Below, one piece after another: positions 15,459-23,561 of a stretch of DNA of 64,000 nt. Source of the DNA: Oscillospiraceae bacterium. GTDB lineage: Bacteria > Bacillota > Clostridia > Oscillospirales > Oscillospiraceae. Position numbers and translations under genes: made by a program. The notes beneath the pieces were generated by a model, which did no database searches, had not been told where the DNA came from, and saw only the letters and a program-made list of their open reading frames with translations. The stretch covers positions 1 through 64,000 of the forward strand of contig JAGAQA010000029.1 in assembly GCA_017622995.1 (NCBI GenBank), written 5' to 3'. Numbering within the stretch: position 1 is the stretch's first letter; each line of letters opens with the position of its first letter.

Positions 15459-16604
15459 TTACGCCTCCTCTTCCGCGGCTTGCTCAGCGGCCAGCTGGGC
15501 ACCGGCGGCGCTCTTGGCCTTCCGCTTCTTGGCCTCGTACAGCACCAGGGCTACCGTGATAACCGCGTAGGAAACGAACACACGGAAGTATTCGCCGATC
15601 ATGGAGTCACCGGTGATGGCAGCACCGGTTTTGGGTGCCACAATAAACATGGTGTGGAACAGAATGACACCCAGGAACACATTGCCAATGCTGGCCTTGT
15701 CCACGCTGGCGCCGCCAACCAGAAGGGCCGCGATACAGAACATACCGATCTGGGAATGTGCCGTGTAGGTGGGGAAATTGCCCACGTTTTGCAGGTAGAT
15801 GATCATGCCGAAGCCCGCGAACACCGTGCTCATCACCATGGCGATGACGCGGGTACGCTCCACATTGATGCCGGCATCTCTGGCCACTTCCATATCCTGG
15901 CCCACAGCCCGCATATCCTGGCCCAGCTTGGTCTTGCGGAACCAGACAATGAACAGGCAGGCAAGGGCAATGAGAATCAGGGTCAGCACCGGAATCTTCA
16001 CGCCGCCCACGGTGAAGGACAGCAGGTTATCCAGGCTCTGCCGCATCTGCAGCAGGCTCACGGTGTTGCGGATGCCGTAGCCTCTGGGCAGCTTGATGGA
16101 AGCGTGCTTGATGGGGATGATGGAGCCCATCATATACAGCACCACCAGCTGATAGATGCCGGTCATAAAGAAAGCGATCATGTAGCTGGTGATCATCTCC
16201 CGGCCCTTGGCCTTGTTCAGGATCTTACCGATGAACACACCCAGGCCTACGGAGAAGGGAATGGAAAGGATCGCCGCCAGGATAAGACCGGGAATGCCCC
16301 AGATCTGCCAGTCCGCCACAAAAATCAGGGCGATCTGTCCGGCCATGGCTCCCAGGGTCATGCCGAAGTTCAGGCCCATACCGGCCATAATAGGGATGAG
16401 AAGGCTCAGAATCAGGAACGCGTTTCTGCCCAGACGGGTCACAATTTCGTTGAGCAGGTATCCGGCAGAAAAGCCGGAGGCGGGGATGCAGTAGGCGCAG
16501 ATCAGAATGAACATAATGGGCACGGAATTGTTGCCCAGGAAGGTCAGAATCTTCTGGCCCACGGTCTTCTGACCCAGACGGGGGGTATTGTTGTTGTTTG
16601 CCAT
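15459..16604 (-). CDS. ABC transporter permease (BPD_transp_2 family)
   Basis: The 381-residue protein has about nine membrane segments and the core pattern GMGLNFGMTLGAMAGQIALIF and AVGQDMEVARDAGINVERTR that marks the RbsC/BmpA-type permease family used for sugars and nucleosides. The GIN-x-R/KTR motif is the coupling loop toward the ATPase. It starts two bases after the other permease of the pair, as in transporters with heterodimeric channels. The C-terminal tail is long and Ala/Glu/Lys-rich. Confidence 0.9.
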   Translation of the reverse strand: MANNNNTPRLGQKTVGQKILTFLGNNSVPIMFILICAYCIPASGFSAGYLLNEIVTRLGRNAFLILSLLIPIMAGMGLNFGMTLGAMAGQIALIFVADWQIWGIPGLILAAILSIPFSVGLGVFIGKILNKAKGREMITSYMIAFFMTGIYQLVVLYMMGSIIPIKHASIKLPRGYGIRNTVSLLQMRQSLDNLLSFTVGGVKIPVLTLILIALACLFIVWFRKTKLGQDMRAVGQDMEVARDAGINVERTRVIAMVMSTVFAGFGMIIYLQNVGNFPTYTAHSQIGMFCIAALLVGGASVDKASIGNVFLGVILFHTMFIVAPKTGAAITGDSMIGEYFRVFVSYAVITVALVLYEAKKRKAKSAAGAQLAAEQAAEEEA

Positions 16605-16606
16605 TT

Positions 16607-17677
16607 TTATTTGCCTCCTTCCGTCTTCCGGGTCAAGGCATAGACGATCATACCGTTGGACACGATGACACGGATAACCTCACTCATATCCATATGGATC
16701 ATGCTGTTCATAACCGTGGGAGTCATGGTCACCAGGCCCTGATACAGGAAAGTACCGATAATCACGTTGGTAATGGATGCCTTGTTGACGGAAGCACCGC
16801 CGATGAGGATGGCCGCCACAGCGGGCAGCGCCATATTAAAGGGCGCCATGTACAGCTGCACAAAGCCAAAGCCCTGCTCGTAAATCAGAATACCAACGGC
16901 ACCCAGCCAGGTGGACAGGATGACGGAGAGCATACGGGTTTTGTCAATGTTGATGCCGGCAGCCTTGGCAAAGGCGGGGTTGGAGCCCACGGCGGTCATA
17001 GCGGTGCCGGTCTTGGTGTGCAGGAAAGCCCACACCAGGAAAGCCAGGAAAGCAAAGAAAAGCAGGCTTCCGGTGGGAATCACCAGATTGATACCGAAGC
17101 GGTTCAGGTCAATGGTCAGGAAGTTTGCCAGAGCCTTGTCGTAGAAGCCCTCCAGGGAGATGGTGGTACGCAGGCCCTTACCGGCAAAGCCCCAAACCAT
17201 GGTGGGGCTCTTGTAGGGCAGCAGCATCCACATCATGCACATAAAGGACACGGCGGAGAAGCCCACATAGGTGGCAACCATCATTTCGCCGCCCTTGATT
17301 CTGTTCAGGAGCCAGCCGTAGGCAGCGCCCAAAAGGATGGCAAAGGGGGTAGCCAGGAGCATGGCCATGAAGAAGCTCATCGGACCGGTGAAGCCCAGCT
17401 CGATGGACAGGGTGGCGCCCAGCAGGCCGGAGATAATGGCCAGGGGCAGACCCATGTTCAGGCCGCAGCCGGAGTGGATCATGGGCACCATGGCCAGAAC
17501 CAGAACCGCATTCCAGCTGAAACGGTTGATGACATTGGTAAACTGGGTCCACAGGTCAACTCCGGCAAAGGGTGCCAGAACGAACATGGACATCAAAAAG
17601 CCCGTGATAATCAGTCGGGGGATGCCATAGCTATCCACGGCACGGCGAAGCATACCCTTTTCATTTTTCTTTTCCAT
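16607..17677 (-). CDS. ABC transporter permease (BPD_transp_2 family)
   Basis: The 356-residue partner permease shows the same fold: GCGLNMGLPLAIISGLLGATL in the second quarter, and AVGSNPAFAKAAGINIDKTR as coupling loop. About nine to ten membrane segments are predicted by eye. It follows the ATPase by 12 bases and precedes the other permease by two. The two proteins align well with one another, so they probably arose by duplication and form a heterodimer. Confidence 0.9.
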   Translation of the reverse strand: MEKKNEKGMLRRAVDSYGIPRLIITGFLMSMFVLAPFAGVDLWTQFTNVINRFSWNAVLVLAMVPMIHSGCGLNMGLPLAIISGLLGATLSIELGFTGPMSFFMAMLLATPFAILLGAAYGWLLNRIKGGEMMVATYVGFSAVSFMCMMWMLLPYKSPTMVWGFAGKGLRTTISLEGFYDKALANFLTIDLNRFGINLVIPTGSLLFFAFLAFLVWAFLHTKTGTAMTAVGSNPAFAKAAGINIDKTRMLSVILSTWLGAVGILIYEQGFGFVQLYMAPFNMALPAVAAILIGGASVNKASITNVIIGTFLYQGLVTMTPTVMNSMIHMDMSEVIRVIVSNGMIVYALTRKTEGGK

Positions 17678-17689
17678 GTTTCGCCCTCC

Positions 17690-19279
17690 TTACTTTACCT
17701 GACTGACCATCAGCGCGCCGAAGGCCTCGCTGGATTCCGTAGCAGGCAGGATACCGGCAATCCGTCCGCCGGAGACAATGGCTATGCGGTCGCAGGTGCT
17801 GCGCAGCTCCTCCAGCTCGGAGGAAATCATCACCACGGTAACACCGCTTTCCCGGTTGAATTTCTTCAGTGCTTCCAGCACCAGAGCTTTGGCGCCTACG
17901 TCAATGCCCCGGGTCGGCTCGGAGACGAAGAGGAACTTGGGCTCCAGGGCAAAGGCCTTGGCCAGGCAAACCTTCTGCTGGTTGCCGCCGGAAAGCTCCT
18001 TTGCCTTCTGCTTGGAGCTGGTGCACTTGATTTTCAGTTCCTCAATATACCGGTCGGTGACCTCACGGATGGCTTTTTCATCACGCCACTTGACAAGACC
18101 GCCCAGGAGATTTTTCAGGAACTTGTTCTGGATCTGCATGGCGGGGAATGCCACGTTCCACTCCAGGGTCTCGTCCAGAAGCAGGCCCACACCCCGCCGG
18201 TCTTCGGACACGAAGGCCAGCTGCTCGTCCAGGCAGTTCCGGGGATTGTTCAGGGGGATGGGCTTGCCGTCAAACTCCACGGTGCCGCCGGCCTCATAAA
18301 GACCCATCACACCATTGGGAATGCCCAGCTTGCCCTGGCCGGCCAGGCCGCCGATGCCCAGGATTTCGCCTTCCTTCACATCCAGGTTCACATTGCGGAC
18401 AATTTCACCGGGCATATCCACCCAAAGCTTGCGGATGGACATGATGGTCTTTGCGCCGGAATGGTCCCGCACATCCTGCTTGACGGACACATCCACCTTA
18501 CGGCCCACCATGGCCTTGGTGATGCGTTCCACATCGGTTTCGGAGGCGGGCATATCCTCAACCACATGGCCGTCCCGCATGATGACCACCTTATCGCAGA
18601 CAGACAGAATCTCGTGAAGACGGTGGGTGATAAAGATCACGGAAATACCCTGCCTGGACATACCCCGAATGGAGTCCAGCAGTGCTTCCGCCTCCTTTTC
18701 CGTCAGAACGGCGGTGGGCTCGTCCAGGATCAGAAGCTTCAGCTGGTCCTTGCTCAGCTCTCTTGCGATTTCGGTAAACTGCTTATGACCGACAGGCATA
18801 TCGCTGATGCGCATATCCGCGTCAATCTGCACGCCCATCTTGTCGATGGCAGCAGCGGCGCACTTATCCATTTCCTTATAGTCCAGGGTGTTCAGCCGCT
18901 GGCCGAACACTTCGGACAGAACATTCTTCTTTTGAGGCTCACGATTGAGCAGAATATTTTCCGTGGCAGTAAAGCCCGGAATCAGGGAGAATTCCTGGTG
19001 CACCATGCCGATACCGGCTTCCAGTGCATCGAAGGGGGTGGAGAAATTGACCTTTTCTCCATTGAGCAGCACATCGCCGCTATAACCACCGGTTTCCCGA
19101 ATCACATCCATACCGAAGAGGATCTTCATCAGAGTAGACTTACCGGCGCCATTTTCACCGACCAGGCCCAGGACCTCGCCGGCTTCCAGAGTAAAATTGA
19201 TGTCTTCCAGAACCTGATTTCCGAAGAAATCCTTCTTGATGTTTCTCATCTCCAACAAAGGAGCAGTATTTTTTTCCAT
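17690..19279 (-). CDS. Tandem ABC ATPase (RbsA/MglA-like)
   Basis: The 529-residue protein holds two ABC domains. The first has Walker A GENGAGKST, signature near PVGHKQFTEIAREL and Walker B LLILDEPTAVLT. The second has a degenerate Walker A (GLAGQGKLG), a good signature ELSGGNQQKVCLAKAF and a Walker B in which the usual Asp is Ser (FLFVSEPTRGIDVG). Degenerate second domains are common in this family, but the Ser substitution is an added oddity. It energises the two permeases encoded downstream. A hairpin with a short U-run separates it from the binding-protein gene. Confidence 0.92.
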   Translation of the reverse strand: MEKNTAPLLEMRNIKKDFFGNQVLEDINFTLEAGEVLGLVGENGAGKSTLMKILFGMDVIRETGGYSGDVLLNGEKVNFSTPFDALEAGIGMVHQEFSLIPGFTATENILLNREPQKKNVLSEVFGQRLNTLDYKEMDKCAAAAIDKMGVQIDADMRISDMPVGHKQFTEIARELSKDQLKLLILDEPTAVLTEKEAEALLDSIRGMSRQGISVIFITHRLHEILSVCDKVVIMRDGHVVEDMPASETDVERITKAMVGRKVDVSVKQDVRDHSGAKTIMSIRKLWVDMPGEIVRNVNLDVKEGEILGIGGLAGQGKLGIPNGVMGLYEAGGTVEFDGKPIPLNNPRNCLDEQLAFVSEDRRGVGLLLDETLEWNVAFPAMQIQNKFLKNLLGGLVKWRDEKAIREVTDRYIEELKIKCTSSKQKAKELSGGNQQKVCLAKAFALEPKFLFVSEPTRGIDVGAKALVLEALKKFNRESGVTVVMISSELEELRSTCDRIAIVSGGRIAGILPATESSEAFGALMVSQVK

Positions 19280-19301
19280 AAGCAGTTCCTTACCTGTAAA
19301 A

Positions 19302-19328
19302 GCAGGGGAGAGAAACCCTCTCCCCTGC
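19302..19328 (-). terminator. Attenuator hairpin after the DUF3798 gene
   Basis: An 11-bp perfect stem (GCAGGGGAGAG with CTCTCCCCTGC) is followed on the minus strand by a short U-run. Its place between binding protein and ATPase would give more binding protein than pump. Confidence 0.7.
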
Positions 19329-19359
19329 CTGTATTATTTTGATCGTATTCGGGAAGTCC

Positions 19360-20637
19360 TTACTTCAGAGTGAAGTACTTCTCGGGAACCTCCACCTGGG
19401 TGGCGCCCATGTAGTGGCCGGGATTGCCCATGATATAGGTATCCTGGTAGATCAGGAACACATTGTCCAGCTTAACACCGGTGTCGGCATTGGTGTAGTT
19501 GGAGCCGTTCCACTCGGCCTTGGGGGAGAATACCTGGTAAGCCTTGGCAATATCATCGATGTCGCACAGCTCGCTCTCGCCCTGGATAACGTTCTTGACG
19601 TGCTCAGCCAGACCGGCAGAGACGGTGTAGCCGTAGGAGTAAGCCCAGGTGCCGAAGCGGTCAGCGCCGCCCTTTTCGTTGATGGCAGCCTCAACCTTGG
19701 CCAGGATCTTCTCAAAGTCGCCGGCCTCTTCGGTCAGATCCAGGCCCAGAGCGCCGGGATAGCCCATCAGAGGAGAGGGCAGGTCAGCCTCGATGAAGTA
19801 TCCGCCGTACTCCAGCAGCTGCTTCAGCAGGGGCTCGGTGTGGGCATCGTTGGTGCAGAAGTAAGCAGCCTTTTCGCCGTACATCTGAACCCACTCGGGA
19901 ACCTTCTCCAGGATGTAAGCCTGGGCGCCGGGGATGCCCACGTCGGTGGTGGGATCGGGAGCGGTCTCCAGAACAAACTTCATGCCGAACTCCTCGCAGG
20001 CGGCCTTCATAATTGCCACACGACGGGACATGGTCTCATAGGACATGTGCCGGGGGAAGGAGATGTGCACAAAGGTGTCACAGCCCAGCTCGTGAGCGGT
20101 ACGGATGATCAGGTAGCCACGGGCAACGAAGTCGTTGTTGGTGGTCAGGTCAGCAGCGGAACCGATCTCGGGCAGGTCCTCATGGGACTCACCGGCAACA
20201 CAGATGATGTCGGGGCGGCGCTCCTTGATCTGACGGAAAGCCTCGGTGGTGCCGGGCACAGCCTGGTTGACAACGATGGCCTTCATCTCGGGATCATCGG
20301 ACATATTGACAATGGTCTGAATGGTGGTCTCCAGCTCTTCGGTGAAGTTGTCGGGGTAGATCGCCAGGGAGACGTTCTCTTCGCCGTACATAGCCTGGAA
20401 GGCCTCAGCACCGCGGCGGTCGTCCTCGGACTGAGAAACGGAACCGGTCACGATACCGATGTGGAAGGGGTTGCCGTCCGCATCCAGCAGGGCGTTGCCG
20501 TTATCAGCGGCAGGAGCCTCAGTGGCAGTGGTGTCAGCGGCGGGAGCTGCGGTGGCGGCGGGGGTGTTGCTGCTGCCGCAGGCTACCAGGGCGAAAGCCA
20601 TAGCCAGGACCAGCAGGACGCTCATCAGCTTTTTCAT
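19360..20637 (-). CDS. DUF3798 substrate-binding lipoprotein
   Basis: The 425-residue protein has a lipoprotein signal (Cys20 in LVACGSS), an Ala/Thr/Glu/Pro linker and a two-lobed periplasmic-binding fold beginning FHIGIVTGSVSQSEDDRRGAE. The SQSEDD-R-GAE pattern and the later HISFPRHMSYETMSRR block are what I recognise as DUF3798. It is the first gene of a five-gene importer operon with a tandem ATPase and two RbsC-like permeases, hence a surface-anchored ligand receptor. The ligand is not known to me. A near-perfect promoter lies about 60 bases upstream. Confidence 0.88.
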   Translation of the reverse strand: MKKLMSVLLVLAMAFALVACGSSNTPAATAAPAADTTATEAPAADNGNALLDADGNPFHIGIVTGSVSQSEDDRRGAEAFQAMYGEENVSLAIYPDNFTEELETTIQTIVNMSDDPEMKAIVVNQAVPGTTEAFRQIKERRPDIICVAGESHEDLPEIGSAADLTTNNDFVARGYLIIRTAHELGCDTFVHISFPRHMSYETMSRRVAIMKAACEEFGMKFVLETAPDPTTDVGIPGAQAYILEKVPEWVQMYGEKAAYFCTNDAHTEPLLKQLLEYGGYFIEADLPSPLMGYPGALGLDLTEEAGDFEKILAKVEAAINEKGGADRFGTWAYSYGYTVSAGLAEHVKNVIQGESELCDIDDIAKAYQVFSPKAEWNGSNYTNADTGVKLDNVFLIYQDTYIMGNPGHYMGATQVEVPEKYFTLK

Positions 20638-20695
20638 TTTTGAACCTCCATCTTTTCCTCAAAAAGATTTCATCCCTTTTTCAAGAGATGTTCAT

Positions 20696-20724
20696 ACTAT
20701 AGTAAAAAACGCACCCATTGTCAA
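20696..20724 (-). promoter_or_regulatory. Promoter of the DUF3798 importer operon
   Basis: On the minus strand a perfect TTGACA (20719-20724) and TATAGT (20696-20701) are separated by 17 bases, 59 bases before the first gene. Confidence 0.8.
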
Positions 20725-20937
20725 CCTTAAATTGCAACAAAATGCGTATAAAATCAAATCTTTCCCTGTATTTGTCAGTTTCCACAAAACCATCCGGATC
20801 GTTTTCTATTTTTTTGTGTAATAATTGTCCGGCTCATTTTTCGCCCAAAATGATCGTTTTGCTGCAAACAGGAATCCGTCACAGGAAAACATCTTATGTC
20901 TGTTTTGTTACACCCATCCCCGTTTTTTTGCATAAAA
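20725..20937. other. AT-rich gene-free stretch
   Basis: Between the importer promoter and the next terminator I see only AT-rich sequence with T-runs and no supported gene, repeat or RNA. Confidence 0.5.
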
Positions 20938-20967
20938 GTCTCCCCGGGCTCCATTGTCCGGGGAGAC
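20938..20967 (-). terminator. Terminator of the beta-CASP nuclease gene
   Basis: A 10-bp stem (GTCTCCCCGG/CCGGGGAGAC) with a 10-base loop is followed on the minus strand by four U residues. Confidence 0.8.
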
Positions 20968-21030
20968 TTTGCCTTATTCGTGGATATTATGCAATCACAT
21001 TCTGTATATTCCCATTCCATTTTGCAGGAT

Positions 21031-22629
21031 TTACTGCCATTTGTCGCAAAGCGCCTGGATCTGGTCCGCGAAGCGGGCCGTATCCTTGTTGCTTCTGCCC
21101 CGGAAGCCCTCCACAATGGCAGCCAGCCGGGCCAATGCCGCCGTCAGCTTGGCATAAACGCTGTTCTTTCTGGCCGCGGCAGGCGACAGCGTCTTGCGAA
21201 CCACCGGAATTCCAACGCTTTCATAGGCATACCGGCCCGCCGCCACATCGAATTTCGAGCCGGAGAAGGGCGCGGAGGCATGGATCCCCAGCCGGCTCTG
21301 AACCAGTCCCGCAAAGACAGTGCAGGCTTCATCCTCCCCATGGTTTACAAAGACGTGCCTGGGCTTTTCGGTAAAGTGGGCCAGCCAATTGAGAAGCTCC
21401 GCCTGGTCCGCATGGCCGCTCTTGCCCGGCATACTCAGGATGCGGGCATTGACCGCCACGGTTTCATTGAAAAGCTTTACTTCCTTCACACCCTCCAGAA
21501 GGCTTCTGCCCAAGGTCCCCGCCGCCTGATAGCCCACAAACAGCACCGTGGAGTTTCCCCGCCACAGATTGTGCTTCAGATGATGCCGTATACGGCCCGC
21601 CTCGCACATTCCACTGGCAGACAGAATCACCTTGGGCGTGGGGTCCGCGTTGATGGCCTTGGATTCCTCGCTGGTCACCGCCAGCCGGAGCCCCGGGAAC
21701 ATCAGGGGATTGATGCCCTGCTTTGCGAGCTCCAGGGTCTTTTCATCCAAACAGCCGTCGGCGCATTGGAGAAAGACGCCGGTGGCTTCAATTGCCAGGG
21801 GGCTGTCCACATACACCGGGAAATCCATCCCGGCAAGCTTCTGCTGCTTGATCTCCCGCAGCAGATACAGCATTTCCTGGGTCCTTCCCACCGCGAAGGC
21901 CGGGATCACCAGATTGCCGCCGCCCCCCAGGGTGGTGCGGATGCATTCCGCCAGAAACCAGGCCGGGTCCGGGCAGCTTTCATGGAGCCGGTCGCCGTAG
22001 GTGGACTCGATGACCGCGTAGTCCGCATCCTCTATATAATCCTTCTGCCGCAGAATGGGAAGGTCCACATTTCCTAAGTCTCCGCTAAAAACCACCTTCC
22101 GGGTGACGCCGTTCTCCGTAAGCCACAGCTCTATGGAGGCCGAGCCCAGAAGGTGCCCCGCATTGACAAACCGGACTTCCGTCCCCTCCGCGATTTGGAA
22201 CCGCTGGTGCATCTGGCAGGGGCGGAACCGCTTCAGGCAGTCCTGGGCATCCGTCAGGTCGTAGATGGGCGGTTCCGCCTCCAGACCGGCCCGGGCCGCT
22301 TTCCGGGCTTTCCACTGGGCCTCCTGCATCTGGATATGGGCACAGTCCATCAGCATAATGGCACTGAGGTTCGTGGTTTCCTCCGTCGCGTAGATGCTGC
22401 CCCGGAATCCATTCTTGGTCAGCAGCGGCAAAAGGCCCGAATGGTCAATATGGGCATGGGTCAGCAGCACATAGTCCAGCTTTGCGGGGCTCACGGGCAG
22501 GCTCTGATTCTCGAAGCAGTCCTTGCCCTGCTCCATTCCGCAGTCCACCAGGCCCACGATACCGCAGCACTCCACCATGGTGCAGGAGCCTGTCACCTCA
22601 TGGGTCGCGCCCAGAAATGTTAGTTTCAT
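21031..22629 (-). CDS. MBL-fold beta-CASP RNA hydrolase
   Basis: The 532-residue protein has the metallo-beta-lactamase zinc motif THAHIDHSG near residue 57. Further metal ligands lie in NAGHLLGSA and GDLGN. The beta-CASP cap contains FAVGRTQEML, and the C-terminal part has LSASGMCEAGRIRHHL and the closing GHADQAEL and VNHGEDEA motifs. This order is that of single-gene CPSF/Ysh1-like beta-CASP ribonucleases found in bacteria, which act as endo- or 5'-exonucleases on RNA. The last about 60 residues form a helical extension. It is a single-gene unit with its own terminator. Confidence 0.92.
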   Translation of the reverse strand: MKLTFLGATHEVTGSCTMVECCGIVGLVDCGMEQGKDCFENQSLPVSPAKLDYVLLTHAHIDHSGLLPLLTKNGFRGSIYATEETTNLSAIMLMDCAHIQMQEAQWKARKAARAGLEAEPPIYDLTDAQDCLKRFRPCQMHQRFQIAEGTEVRFVNAGHLLGSASIELWLTENGVTRKVVFSGDLGNVDLPILRQKDYIEDADYAVIESTYGDRLHESCPDPAWFLAECIRTTLGGGGNLVIPAFAVGRTQEMLYLLREIKQQKLAGMDFPVYVDSPLAIEATGVFLQCADGCLDEKTLELAKQGINPLMFPGLRLAVTSEESKAINADPTPKVILSASGMCEAGRIRHHLKHNLWRGNSTVLFVGYQAAGTLGRSLLEGVKEVKLFNETVAVNARILSMPGKSGHADQAELLNWLAHFTEKPRHVFVNHGEDEACTVFAGLVQSRLGIHASAPFSGSKFDVAAGRYAYESVGIPVVRKTLSPAAARKNSVYAKLTAALARLAAIVEGFRGRSNKDTARFADQIQALCDKWQ

Positions 22630-22713
22630 GGCATTTCCCTCCTTATTCCCATTATAGCACCTTTCCTCTTTGCCGGCCAGGGAAAAATTGGGGCTGGGAA
22701 TTCCGGGGAATCT

Positions 22714-22723
22714 GTGTTATAAT
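22714..22723 (+). promoter_or_regulatory. Extended -10 promoter candidate for the lipoprotein gene
   Basis: A perfect TATAAT (22718-22723) is preceded by TGT, the extended -10 signature. No good -35 box is present. It would give a leader of about 165 bases before the next gene. Confidence 0.4.
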
Positions 22724-22895
22724 GCCTCCGAAGCGGCAGCAGTACCTGAAAATTGTTTACATTCGGCATATATCCCGTTCATTTTCTTCTGATAAAAAAG
22801 CTATGGGAAAGCCATTAAAACAGAACGGTTTGGGAATACTTTCCCTGTATGGCTTTGCCGCTGCAACAGCAACCCATTTTGAAAGGAAACAACAC

Positions 22896-23492
22896 ATGAA
22901 AAAGACCATCAGCCTGATTCTCTGCGCCGCTATGTGCGCAGCCCTCTTTGCCGGCTGCGGCAAGCAGAATGCCGCTCCCAGCGCCACCGAGACCATCGAA
23001 ACCACCGAAGCGCCCGCTCCCCAGTACGCCAGCTCCCTGGAGCTGCTGGATGCGGTCTGGAACGCTTTCCCCGAGGATGCCCGATTTCCCGCCGGCGGCG
23101 GTGACGAGGCCCATGATACCAACGGCCCTGGTGCCTTTGATGTAAAGGCTTACGGTGAAACCTTCCAGTACCTGATTCTGCTGGATGACGGCCTCATGGA
23201 CAAGCTCACCGGCGATGCCGCCACCCTGATGCACATGATGAACACCAACACCTTCTGCTCCGCCGTCATGCAGCTGCAGGAGGACGAGGACCCCGCCGCC
23301 TTTGCCGAAAGCTACAAGACCATCGTTCAGTCCAACCACTGGATGTGCGGCTTCCCCGACACCGTTGTGGTGCTGAATCTGGGCAGCTTCGTCCTCACTG
23401 CCTACGGCAAGAACGATCCCATTCAGAGCTTCAAGGACATCGCTGTTTCTCTGGGCGCCCAGCTGCTGGTGGAGGCGCCTGCCGAAAGCTGA
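22896..23492 (+). CDS. Small secreted lipoprotein, function unknown
   Basis: The start is set at 22896 by GAAAGGA eight bases upstream and by the lipoprotein signal it reveals (MKKTISLILCAAMCAALFAG then Cys21). A frame open further upstream lacks any ribosome site. The mature part of about 175 residues is Asp/Glu-rich, with LELLDAVWNAFPED and several Met near LMHMMNTNTF. I recognise no family. A hairpin follows its stop, and the MBOAT and DHHW genes lie downstream, so it could be an accessory of surface polysaccharide acetylation, though that rests on position only. Confidence 0.75.
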   Translation: MKKTISLILCAAMCAALFAGCGKQNAAPSATETIETTEAPAPQYASSLELLDAVWNAFPEDARFPAGGGDEAHDTNGPGAFDVKAYGETFQYLILLDDGLMDKLTGDAATLMHMMNTNTFCSAVMQLQEDEDPAAFAESYKTIVQSNHWMCGFPDTVVVLNLGSFVLTAYGKNDPIQSFKDIAVSLGAQLLVEAPAES

Positions 23493-23498
23493 CCGCTG

Positions 23499-23523
23499 AG
23501 CCTTCCCCGTTTTGGGGAAGGCT
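23499..23523 (+). terminator. Hairpin terminator after the lipoprotein gene
   Basis: AGCCTTCCCC pairs perfectly with GGGGAAGGCT around a 5-base loop, seven bases after the stop codon. The U-run is weak, so some readthrough into the MBOAT gene is likely. Confidence 0.65.
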
Positions 23524-23561
23524 TTCCCGCGTTTTGAACCACTACAGAAAGGACCAAAGCC

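Noticed and set aside
16598-19342. A 914-codon plus-strand frame opposite the importer permease and ATPase genes
   Set aside because: Its His/Gly/Gln-rich composition is an antisense artefact of GC-rich codons; the minus-strand genes have complete family motifs.
22482-22895. An upstream extension of the 22896 lipoprotein gene
   Set aside because: It overlaps the beta-CASP gene on the other strand, has no ribosome site, and would bury the lipoprotein signal.
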